Assembly (NCBI GenBank): GCA_947493175.1
Contig: CANLQD010000003.1
Coordinates: forward strand, 124,001 to 188,000
Reading direction: 5' to 3'
Length of the DNA: 64,000 nt
Source of the DNA: an uncultured Flavobacteriaceae bacterium
GTDB lineage: Bacteria; Bacteroidota; Bacteroidia; Flavobacteriales; Flavobacteriaceae
The notes under the pieces: model-generated
What the model was told of the DNA's origin: nothing
What the model saw: only the letters and a program-made list of their open reading frames with translations
The model's database searches: none
Position numbers and translations under genes: made by a program
Shown: positions 47,701-56,200 of the stretch, piece after piece
How positions within the stretch are numbered: position 1 is the first letter of the stretch
Layout of the letters: the number at the start of each line of letters is the position of its first letter

Positions 47701-48073
47701 TGAACTTTTTAAAGGAATGATCGACAAGGTCAATAAGGAAGTGGTCTCCTTCTTGTTCAAGGGAGAATTACCGACGGCCAATCCGAATGAGATTTCGGCC
47801 GCTAGAGAGACACAACGCCCAAAAGAGAACCTAAAGACCTCTAAGGAAGAGATTCCGAATAGCGACGAATTGGCAGCTAGGAATAGGGCTGCAGGTCAAA
47901 CCCAAAGACAGCGGCCCCAAGTGACCGAGACCATCGTAAGGGATCAACCGAAAATTGGCCGCAACGATCGGGTCACTATCAAGAACATTATGTCCGGTGA
48001 GAGCAAGACCCTCAAATACAAACAAGCAGAACCTCTGATCGAAAAAGGGGAGTGGGTACTGACCGAACAGTAA
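44711..48073 (+). CDS. secA: Preprotein translocase ATPase SecA
   Basis: Motor ATPase of the Sec pathway, 1120 residues, long as in other Bacteroidetes owing to insertions in the first nucleotide-binding region (about 370-480). Walker A is MQTGEGKTL, DEAD-like box VDEVDSVLIDDARTPLI, and motif VI QLRGRAGRQGDPG. The C-terminus ends in a basic/polar region without the Cys-rich zinc motif found in proteobacterial SecA. It stands alone with a strong terminator. Confidence 0.97.
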   Translation: MSFLNSILKTFVGDKSKKDVKELQPLVNKIKSFEEALTTLEHDALRAKTTAFKTKIAENRKDIDEQIAALEKEVKASTDIDKNEDIYNEIDKLKDKGYKITEDTLNDILPEAFAVIKETAKRFAANETLQVTASEYDRQLSGTKEYVTLDGDNAIWKNSWDAAGKEVTWDMVHYDVQLIGGIALHQGKIAEMQTGEGKTLVATLPLYLNALSGNGAHLVTVNDYLAKRDSAWMAPIFQFHGLSVDCIDHHRPNSEGRRAAYNADITYGTNNEFGFDYLRDNMAHTPKDLVQRPHHYAIVDEVDSVLIDDARTPLIISGPVPEGDRHEFNELKPKIGDIVQKQRQHLTGVLAEAKKLIASGDTKEGGFLLLRVYRGLPKNKALIKFLSEEGVKQLLQKTENFYMQDNNREMPKVDEDLLFVIDEKNNQIELTDKGVEYISGAQGKDFFVMPDIGGEIAKIENQNLEIEKEAELKEELFKDFTVKSERIHTMSQLLKAYTLFEKDVEYVVIDNKVMIVDEQTGRIMDGRRYSDGLHQAIEAKENVKIEALTQTFATVTLQNYFRMYKKLAGMTGTAITEAGEFWEIYKLDVMEIPTNRPIARDDRNDLIYKTKREKYNAIIDEVTKLSKEGRPVLIGTTSVEISELLSRMLHIRKVAHNVLNAKLHKKEADVVAEAGNPGVVTIATNMAGRGTDIKLSDEVKAAGGLAIVGTERHDSRRVDRQLRGRAGRQGDPGSSQFYVSLEDNLMRLFGSDRVAKMMDKMGLEEGEVIQHSMMTKSIERAQKKVEENNFGVRKRLLEYDDVMNAQREVVYKRRRHALQGERLKVDIANMVYDTCEVIADTNKAADDFKNFEFELIKYFSITSPISETDFGKMGVQEIAGTIYKTAYDHYQEKIQRNAETAFPVIKQVYEDNANKFERIVVPFTDGIKTLNVVTNLKEAYESNGKQLVTDFEKNITLAIIDDSWKTHLRKMDELKQSVQLAVHEQKDPLLIYKFEAFELFKGMIDKVNKEVVSFLFKGELPTANPNEISAARETQRPKENLKTSKEEIPNSDELAARNRAAGQTQRQRPQVTETIVRDQPKIGRNDRVTIKNIMSGESKTLKYKQAEPLIEKGEWVLTEQ

Positions 48074-48092
48074 AGACCTATCACAGTAAGAA

Positions 48093-48134
48093 AAAAAGGC
48101 TGAACCTTCTAAACAATTAGGGTTCGGCCTTTTT
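48093..48134 (+). terminator. Terminator of secA
   Basis: Arms AAAAAGGCTGAACC and GGTTCGGCCTTTTT (48093-48106, 48121-48134) pair with one wobble, ending in Ts. Confidence 0.9.
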
Positions 48135-48465
48135 CTTTGCCATCACCCGAAAACACCCTTTATAAACTAAGACCTACACGCATAAGGCACACCTTTCGAC
48201 CCGATTGAAAACAACGAGCGTATAGCTATTTCCCCAGACATCTTGGAAACCTCCCACACCCCTTGGCTATCCCTGGTAACGACCTCTCTGAAAAGTAGGG
48301 TGCTTTGATTTGATACGCCTTTTTTGACCCTTTTTAAGGCGCAACCGATAAGATAACTTATCTAATTTGATGAACCACCTATTAGAAATGCAACCCTGGC
48401 ATACATCGAAGTAGCTAAAAGTCAAAAAATCAATATCTTTAAAAGGAACAATAGCTATTAGAAAA
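48135..48465. other. Gap before the Gfo/Idh/MocA gene with small palindromes
   Basis: No gene is supported. GATAAG-ATAA-CTTATC (48347-48362) is a perfect small inverted repeat about 100 bases before the next start. CGCCTT and AAGGCG arms (48316-48321, 48336-48341) flank it on the left. They could be regulatory; no exact TAnnTTTG is seen, only TATCTTTA near 48432. Confidence 0.35.
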
Positions 48466-49860
48466 ATGACATCCTCAAGACGAAAATTTTTATCTTCCGT
48501 TAGCATGTTGGCAGCAGGTGCCGCACTTCCCGTTCATGCCTTTGATTTCGGCCCTGTCAAAAAGTTAAAAGTGGCCTTGATCGGTACCGGTATCCGAGGC
48601 ATTACATTTTGGGGCCAGCGTTTGGTAAAAGAATATTCCGATATACTGGAATTTGTTGGACTGTGCGACATCAATCCAAGTCGCTTGCAATTTGGCAAAG
48701 AATATATCGGTGCCACTTGTCCCACGTTTTCTGATTTCACCACCATGGTTTCGACCTCCAAACCCGATTTGATCATTGTTACGACCAAGGATTCTACCCA
48801 CCATGAATTCATTATCAAAGGGTTGGAAATGGGATGCGATGTACTCACTGAAAAACCTATGACCACCGATGAGATAAAATGCCAGGCCATCTTGGATGCC
48901 GAGAAAAAATCCAGTAAAAACCTCGTTGTCGGATTTAATTATCGATGGAGTCCATATGCAACCAAAATAAAAGAATTGCTATCCGGCAAAACAATTGGAA
49001 AACTGGTATCGGTCGATTTTCACTGGTATCTGAACACCTACCATGGGGCCTCCTACTTTCGAAGGTGGCATGGACAAATGAACAGCGGTGGTTCGCTTTG
49101 GGTACACAAAGCCACACATCATTTTGATCTGTTGAACTGGTGGATCAATTCAGAACCTGAGGAGGTATTTGCCTATGGGGATTTGGAATTTTACGGAAAA
49201 AATGGCCCTTTCCGGGGCAAAAATTGCAGAACCTGCGAACATACGAACAAATGTGATTTTCATTGGGATATTCTGAAGGATGAAATGTCTAAAAAATTAT
49301 ATGTAGATCATGAACACGAAGATGGATACATTCGTGACAATTGTCTTTTTCGGGAAGAAATAGATATTTACGACAAGATGTCGGCACAAGTAAAATATGC
49401 AGATAACACTGTGGTTAATTATTCCCTCACCACCTATTCCCCATTCGAAGGTTGGCGGGTTTCCTTTAATGGGACCGAAGGGCGCATTGAGGCGTGGTTA
49501 GACATTCCCTATAACAAGGACAAAGGCTTGAGCCAAAAAGAACTACATACTAGGGAAATGGATCAATCGAACCAAGAAATATTCGATATCGAACCCATTA
49601 TTGTACATAAATTATGGAACGATTTTGAAACCGTTGATGTAATAACCGAAAAGAAAGGACATGGTGGAGGAGATAAGCGTTTACAAGACCATATTTTTAA
49701 GACGCCCAATAGCTCGGACGAATTCGGACGAACTGCTGGTATTCGAGACGGGGCGATGTCGTGCCTCATCGGTATTGCCGCCAGGCGCAGTATCGAAAAG
49801 GGAACCCCCATTAAGATTTCGGAACTCAGTGACCTACAACCTAGAGTAAAACGTTTCTAA
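48466..49860 (+). CDS. Gfo/Idh/MocA family oxidoreductase with Tat signal
   Basis: NAD(P)-dependent sugar-oxidoreductase-like protein of 464 residues. Residues 1-26 are a twin-arginine signal (SSRRKFLSS then a hydrophobic stretch ending HAF), so it is exported folded via TatC with its cofactor. The Rossmann motif GTGIRG lies near residue 40 and EKP near 130. A Cys cluster (C254, C257, C263) is unusual for the superfamily and may bind a metal. Substrate unknown; many exported relatives act on glycosides. It stands alone, with long gaps on both sides. Confidence 0.87.
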   Translation: MTSSRRKFLSSVSMLAAGAALPVHAFDFGPVKKLKVALIGTGIRGITFWGQRLVKEYSDILEFVGLCDINPSRLQFGKEYIGATCPTFSDFTTMVSTSKPDLIIVTTKDSTHHEFIIKGLEMGCDVLTEKPMTTDEIKCQAILDAEKKSSKNLVVGFNYRWSPYATKIKELLSGKTIGKLVSVDFHWYLNTYHGASYFRRWHGQMNSGGSLWVHKATHHFDLLNWWINSEPEEVFAYGDLEFYGKNGPFRGKNCRTCEHTNKCDFHWDILKDEMSKKLYVDHEHEDGYIRDNCLFREEIDIYDKMSAQVKYADNTVVNYSLTTYSPFEGWRVSFNGTEGRIEAWLDIPYNKDKGLSQKELHTREMDQSNQEIFDIEPIIVHKLWNDFETVDVITEKKGHGGGDKRLQDHIFKTPNSSDEFGRTAGIRDGAMSCLIGIAARRSIEKGTPIKISELSDLQPRVKRF

Positions 49861-50320
49861 TTATCATACGAACGGGTTTAAGGTATTTCAATCGGCTAAA
49901 AAAATCACCCCCTTATTGTTATGAATAGGTATCGGTTTTATTGACCTTATCGTGAGTTGTTGTTCGGAATCGAGAATAAAGGCTAGAAATTCGCAGGTAA
50001 AAGAATAACTTAAGACAAGTTCATTACCAAAATTGGGGAACCCGAAACCGCTGCTTTAAACTTTTCAAAAGCCCTAAACAATAATGATCGTCAAAGAAAG
50101 AGAAGTGTCATTGTCAAAAACGGTACCTTAAAAATTCTTTACAATGTAAACGATTTCGCTGCTCCAAATCCTTAAAATGTGGTTGTTTTGGTTATTTATA
50201 TATAGTTGGTTTAGAAGAAAATAGAAACAGAATTTAATTAAAACCATAGAAATATGAAGGCTAGAAATTGGATTTTTTGCCAAAACATGGTTAGCTTTAC
50301 ATTATAAACCAAACCCAACG
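49861..50320. other. Long gap with a probable decayed coding stretch
   Basis: From 50014 to 50175 a frame without an ATG is protein-like for 53 codons (KFITKIGEPETAALNFSKAL, ending NVNDFAAPNP). It is bounded by stops, as expected of a gene remnant. I cannot name a family. The rest of the gap shows no gene, and no clear promoter precedes the kinase at 50321. Confidence 0.3.
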
Positions 50321-51580
50321 TTGAATATCGGCCACAAAAAAAACCCAACGGTTCATTCCCTTACCGCAGAAAAACAGAAAAAATTAGAACGTCGGCTTAG
50401 GGACAAGGCGCGTTTGGTTCTTAAGGTAAATTATTTTACTTCGATTTTTTCGCTGGTCTTTGCAGTTCTTTGCTATTTTATTCTTGACATTACAAAGGTT
50501 ATTCCCTTTATCTTCCTGAGCTTTGGTATTCTTAATTTGATCAATACCCTTCTATATAAGTACCATCAAAATCTAACACTCACATACAATATAGTATCCA
50601 TAATGACCCTCACTGGCGCCATCATTATTACGCTTTTTAGTGGAGGTATCAACAGCCCCTTCATTTTTGTATTGGCGTTGATCGTTGTGGCAGGCTATGT
50701 AACCACTAAATCTTATGGTTCGCTCTATTTAAATCTGAACTTGTTGATTATTGTAATGATTTATTCACAGAGCATTGCCGATTTTAGCTTTGTAACGAAC
50801 GTAGTTCCGGAACAGTCCAAAAACCTCTTTGCGCTATTAAGTATTCTTTTCTCCGTGTATCTCCTAGGAGGGGTGTTTGGAAAGAACCTATTGAGTTCGC
50901 ACCACAATCTTTACAAAACCAAGGATGAGCTTGAGGCAAAAATCACCGAAAAAGAAACCTTGTTGAAGGAAGTACACCACCGTGTAAAAAACAATCTTCA
51001 GACCGTGTCAAGTCTATTGAGTCTGCAATCACGAAACAACGAAGATCAAAAAGTAAAAGAATTGCTAAAAAGTAGCCAAAACAGGGTCATTTCTATGGCA
51101 ATGGTGCACGAGATGTTGTATATGCGGGAGGACATCGGAAAAATTGAATACAAATCATATGTGCAGGAACTGGCCGAATATTTAATAAGGTCTATAAAAG
51201 GAACCAGTAGCAACATTACTTTGGATATCGATATTCCAGACCTAAAACTCAATATCGATACAGCGATTCCCTTAGGTCTTTTGATCAATGAGGCGGTTAC
51301 CAACGCTTTAAAGTATGGTATTCTCGACGATAATAAAGGGGAGATTTTTATTAAACTGCGAAAAGACGAAAATAATGAGTATGTGCTCAACATTGGGGAC
51401 GATGGTGTTGGTTTTGCAAAAGAGGTCACGCACAAGACTACCAAATCGCTCGGGTTGAAGCTTATCCATAATCTCGCGAGGCAACTACGTGGTTCCATTA
51501 TGAGAGACCTTTCAAAAAAAGGCACTCATTATATCGTCAAATTCCGAGAGATTAGTGACAAGATTCCTACCATGGCCTAA
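50321..51580 (+). CDS. Membrane sensor histidine kinase, HisKA_2 family (copy 1)
   Basis: Protein of 419 residues. Five or six membrane helices fill about 35-195. A short coiled coil then leads to a HisKA_2 dimerisation domain (LLKEVHHRVKNNLQTVSSLL, phosphoacceptor His near residue 222) and a HATPase_c domain (NEAVTNALKYG N box, IGDDGVGF G box). There is no PAS or other soluble sensor domain, so the membrane part is the likely sensor. No response regulator adjoins it. It starts at TTG, as no ATG occurs before the membrane region. The second copy at 51799 is a close paralogue. Confidence 0.85.
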   Translation: MNIGHKKNPTVHSLTAEKQKKLERRLRDKARLVLKVNYFTSIFSLVFAVLCYFILDITKVIPFIFLSFGILNLINTLLYKYHQNLTLTYNIVSIMTLTGAIIITLFSGGINSPFIFVLALIVVAGYVTTKSYGSLYLNLNLLIIVMIYSQSIADFSFVTNVVPEQSKNLFALLSILFSVYLLGGVFGKNLLSSHHNLYKTKDELEAKITEKETLLKEVHHRVKNNLQTVSSLLSLQSRNNEDQKVKELLKSSQNRVISMAMVHEMLYMREDIGKIEYKSYVQELAEYLIRSIKGTSSNITLDIDIPDLKLNIDTAIPLGLLINEAVTNALKYGILDDNKGEIFIKLRKDENNEYVLNIGDDGVGFAKEVTHKTTKSLGLKLIHNLARQLRGSIMRDLSKKGTHYIVKFREISDKIPTMA

Positions 51581-51709
51581 AAAGTCAATGCTGTCATTAA
51601 ACATACGGAAAGCCGATTTTTTTGAACTAGCCTTTTGATTTTACCGCAAAACGTAAGTAGTTTTACAATAAAATTGAAACTAAAATGAAAGAAATATTCA
51701 GTGTTTTCA

Positions 51710-51740
51710 TTGATATAAATTAGTTCTTATTCTATATTTT
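51710..51740 (+). promoter_or_regulatory. Probable promoter of the second HisKA_2 kinase
   Basis: TTG (51710-51712), 20-base spacer and TATATTTT (51733-51740), one mismatch from TAnnTTTG. It suggests the second kinase is transcribed separately from the first. Confidence 0.4.
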
Positions 51741-51798
51741 CGCCCCCTTTTTTACTACCTCGCCTGTCATGTTGGCCCTCTATGCCTAGTGTTGTTAT

Positions 51799-53013
51799 AT
51801 GAAGAATACCTCCCAAAACCGATCTAGAATTGGCGACAAAACCCTTTTGTTGCTAAAGTTCAATTACGCCTCTTCGCTATTGAGCCTTCTGCTTGGTTTT
51901 ATTTGTTACTATGGTCTTCAAATTTTAAAAATCATTCCTTTTATTTTTTTTGGTTATTGCATCCTGAACTTGTTGAACGTCCTTGGTTATCAAAAACACC
52001 AGAATTTAACGATTATGGCAATCATCACTTCTGTACTATCTTTAGTCAGTACAGTGGTAATTACCCTCTACAGCGGTGGCATTCAAAGTGCTTTTATTTT
52101 TGTATTGCCCGTTATTGTATTGGCAGGGTATATCTCAACAAGCGTTTTTGGAAAAATATATTTGTATGCGATTTTGACCATTATTCTGCTAATCTATATA
52201 GCGACGGTAAGCGACTTCAACGGGTTCAAAAATGTAGTGCCAGAAACCTCCCAAGATGTATTTAGCCTGCTGAGCCTCCTATTTTCGATTTATCTCCTAG
52301 AAGGCGTGTTCGGAACCAATTTGTTAAAAGCTCATTTTAAACTTCGGAAAACCAAACAGCAAGTAGAGGGCAAAATCAAGGAGAAAGAAAACTTGCTAAA
52401 AGAAGTACACCACCGTGTGAAGAATAACTTACAGACGATTTCAAGCCTTTTAAGTCTTCAATCCCGAAATATTGAGGATAGTGATATCAAAAAGCTATTA
52501 AAGAGCAGCCAGAACAGGGTTATCGCCATGGCCATGATCCATCAAATGCTTTATTTGCATGAAGACTCCACGCAAATAGATTACAGCTGGTATGTGAGAG
52601 AACTTGTGGAACACCTCATACGGTCCGTGAAGGGCACTAGCGCCAATATTGATCTTGATATCGACATTCCAGAAATGAAATTCAATATTGATACGGCCAT
52701 CCCATTAGGGCTGTTGGTCAACGAGGTGGTGACCAACGCTTTGAAATTCGGAATCCTGGAAGACCGCAAAGGAGAAATCATAATCCGAATGCAGGAGGGA
52801 GCCAACAACGAATTCATTTTGGAAATTGGCGACAATGGTGTAGGCTTCTCCGAAAAGGTCACCCATAAGAACACGAAAACGATGGGACTCAAACTAATTA
52901 ACAACCTTGTTCGCCAACTAAGGGGAAGTTTTGAACGGGCCGCTTCAAAAAATGGCACCTACTACACCATACGTTTTAAGGAAATCAGCGATCAAATTCC
53001 AGCAACTAGCTGA
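51799..53013 (+). CDS. Membrane sensor histidine kinase, HisKA_2 family (copy 2)
   Basis: Paralogue of the preceding gene, 404 residues with the same layout: membrane helices to about residue 180, HisKA_2 (LLKEVHHRVKNNLQTISSLL), then HATPase_c with the N box NEVVTNALKFG and G box IGDNGVGF. The kinase halves are much more alike than the membrane halves, consistent with duplication followed by divergence of the sensing part. Both end in a similar tail (FKEISDQIPATS against FREISDKIPTMA). No response regulator gene is nearby, and the partner must be encoded elsewhere. Confidence 0.87.
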   Translation: MKNTSQNRSRIGDKTLLLLKFNYASSLLSLLLGFICYYGLQILKIIPFIFFGYCILNLLNVLGYQKHQNLTIMAIITSVLSLVSTVVITLYSGGIQSAFIFVLPVIVLAGYISTSVFGKIYLYAILTIILLIYIATVSDFNGFKNVVPETSQDVFSLLSLLFSIYLLEGVFGTNLLKAHFKLRKTKQQVEGKIKEKENLLKEVHHRVKNNLQTISSLLSLQSRNIEDSDIKKLLKSSQNRVIAMAMIHQMLYLHEDSTQIDYSWYVRELVEHLIRSVKGTSANIDLDIDIPEMKFNIDTAIPLGLLVNEVVTNALKFGILEDRKGEIIIRMQEGANNEFILEIGDNGVGFSEKVTHKNTKTMGLKLINNLVRQLRGSFERAASKNGTYYTIRFKEISDQIPATS

Positions 53014-53206
53014 TTTTAAAATAACATCCCTAAAAAATTTCAGGATTCAAATCAACCCATATGATAAGGTGTTGCCAACTATAATAGTCTGTTAACAAAA
53101 ATACTTATTTAAAAGGTAAGACTTTTACTTCGGTTATATCTGGAAAAAATTTTGGGTTGTTAAAAAAATGAACTAATTTCCGAAACTTAACAAAAACATT
53201 TCTGAT

Positions 53207-56200
53207 ATGAAAAAAAACTACCCCACTGGTGTGGGTTCGAAGTATTTTAATTGGTTCGGACTTTCACATGTATTTATGATGATTCTGTTGCTCACCATCG
53301 GTGGCCTACAATCGGTCGAGGCACAGAAAATGGAAAAACTACCAGGCCCCATTGTTGTGTGCCCCGCACATTTTGAGGATCAACACTCCCGAATGGGTGT
53401 AGACCAGATGGCGGCCAAAAAGGCTTTTACCGGTACGAAAAAGGCGGCTACCGCCGAATTGATCGTAACCTATGGCCCTGGTGCACAAGCAAACGATGAA
53501 GCCAGGGCAGCTTTCCAATTTGCACTGGATATTTGGGCCGAAGAAATCGTGTCTTCTGTACCAATTCGCATTTTCGCAGAGTTTGCTGATTTAGGTCCAG
53601 GAGTACTCGCTTCGGCGGGCCCTACCACTATTTTCAGGGATTTTCCAGGAGCACCCGTTGCCAATATCTTCTATCCAGCTGCTTTGGCGGATGCATTGGC
53701 AGGGGAAGATTTAGATCCTGAGGAAGAATTTGATTTGGTCGTAAACTTGGGCAATGGAATTCCATGGTACTACGGTACTGACGGAAACACGCCTGCCGGC
53801 CAATTCGATTTTGTAACGGTCGCACTACACGAAGCCGGGCACGGACTTGGTTTCTTCGATGGCGGAAGTGTATCAAACGGCGTAGGTTCTTTGGGCTTCG
53901 TCGACGGTACACCCGGTATTTTTGATACATTTCATGTAGATGGTGAAGGTAATTCGGTTTTAGATATTCCAAATCCGTCTGCTGAGTTAGCTGATTTTTA
54001 TCAAAGTGGTGATGTTTTCTGCAACAGTCCGCAGGCGATAGCAGCACTTGGTGGTGTTATCCCCGAGCTATTTGCACCCAACCCATTTCAGGGAGGTTCA
54101 AGTATTGCGCACTGGGATGAGGCAACCTTTCCGGCTGGAGATCCTAACTCATTAATGAGTCCACAAGTAGGTACCGCGGAATCCAATTTCAACATTGGAG
54201 ACATTACCAGAGGCTATTTTGCCGATATGGGTTGGACCATTGCCGGAGCGGCGCCGATAGCGGTTTCCCCGGCATCGCTTACACAAGAGATTAACGTGGG
54301 TGACATTGTACGACGCGAGTTGACCATCACCAATGTTACAGATGCACCGGTAACAGTAAACGCAGGTATAGATTTGAGTGCTTCAGTCGTCGAGCTGGTA
54401 GATCCAGCTTCCATCGTCATTCAACCGTCTGAAGCGGTTGTTGTAGAAGTACAGCTCAATGCGACCGGGATAGCGAAAGGTATTTATGACGAGGAAGTCA
54501 CTTTTGTCACCGAAGGTTTTGATCGTACGGTAACCATTCCTTTGAGTATTCGAGTTCTCGATGGAACGGAGGTCCCTATTGTTGTTGTAAATCCGGAATC
54601 TTACAACGAAACCATCGATCAATTTCAAGTAGTTACCAGAGACCTTAGCTTCGAGAATAGTGGGGACGAGGTCTTGAACTATTCCATTACGGTCAATGAT
54701 GCAAACGGTGAGGCCCAAGCTACTTTTGCCGATAAAGTCAATCGGTCGAATGAAACGATTCGTTCTGGCGGACTGTCCGTTAAAAATTTTGGTTCTGGCA
54801 GTAGTGCTTCAGGTTTAGCGTCTTTGGTACGTGCGAATCAAAACACCTATAATGCAGTTGCCTCTAGTCTGTACGCTACGGGGTTTGAAGATTTCGAACT
54901 TGGTAACGTAGACGGGCAAGCCGGTTGGTTCATATCCGCTGCCACCGAAGCCGATGATTGGGAAGTAACCACGACCAATGCATTTGAGGGAGCACAGCAT
55001 CTTCGCGGTGTCTCCGATGGTCTGGGAGGAACACGTTTGGCCTTCTCCCCTACTATCGTTCCAGGTTCACAGCCCTTTATGGTTTCCTCCACGCGAATAA
55101 ACTTACAGGGTACCGGTACCACATGGGAGGTAATCCCACAATCACCTACGGCAGAATCTGTTGTTACTAGAGTGCGTTTCAACGCCGATGGTAGCATTGA
55201 TGTTTTGGACGGTGGCGCATCCGCCTTTGTACCCATAGAAGCTACCATCCCCGAGGGCTATTTTGACCTTCGAGTCATCGTTGACAGAGACGATGCGGCG
55301 ATGACCGTCTATTTTGATGACCAATTGGTCTATTCAGGAACGGCCTTTGCCAGCCAAATAGAGCAGGTCGTATTCTTGACCCCTATGGAAACGGCCGGTG
55401 CCACTTTAGATATCGATAACGTAGAAGTTACCGATGGTGATGAAAATGCATTTTTCTTAACAGTGTCGCCCACCGCCGGTACAGTACCATTCGGTACTAC
55501 CAGGGTTGCACAAGTGAAGTTCGATGCACGTTCCTTGACCCCGGGAACCTATACGGCAAGTATTGATGTTACTACGGATGATCCCAACAATGCGAATATC
55601 ACCATTCCCGTTACGTTGAATGTTAGTGTACCCCCTACCATTTCGGTGGCTCCGGATGCACTCAGCGCTGCGGTTGATGTAACGGTAGATACACCTCCTG
55701 TAAAAACGGAGACTTTTACCATTACAAACTCTGGTGAAAGTACGCTTGATTACAATCTTTCGCTGGGAACCACGATATTTACTCCTCCCACAACAGATAC
55801 CACTGATGCACTGACCAGTGCTTCGGTAGACCTTAGTAATTATGGAGCAGGTAATACGGGAACATATTCCTTAAAAGCGGCAGGTAAGGCGAGTTCCGCG
55901 GCCAAGGCCTCCAAGAACGGAATTCGTTTGGTCTCCAGAGCGGGTATGCAATTGGAAAATGCACGGGTATTCTCCGATTCCATTTTTTACGACACCGGGG
56001 TAAACATTCCCGATGATTATGTCGGATTAGATGACGGAACCGCGGTAGCCATTGCAGTGAAATTCGATGTGGAATCTGATTTTGAACTAACGGCAGTACG
56101 CAACGCATATCGTACCGAGGCACTTGAAGAAGCATCCATCATTTTGGAAATCATTAGAGGGGGCGCTACACCTGATGCGGGTGAACTGTTGACCAGTCAG

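Noticed and set aside
48267..48506. 79-codon minus-strand ORF upstream of the Gfo/Idh/MocA gene
   Set aside because: It covers the start of the opposite real gene and has no recognisable content.
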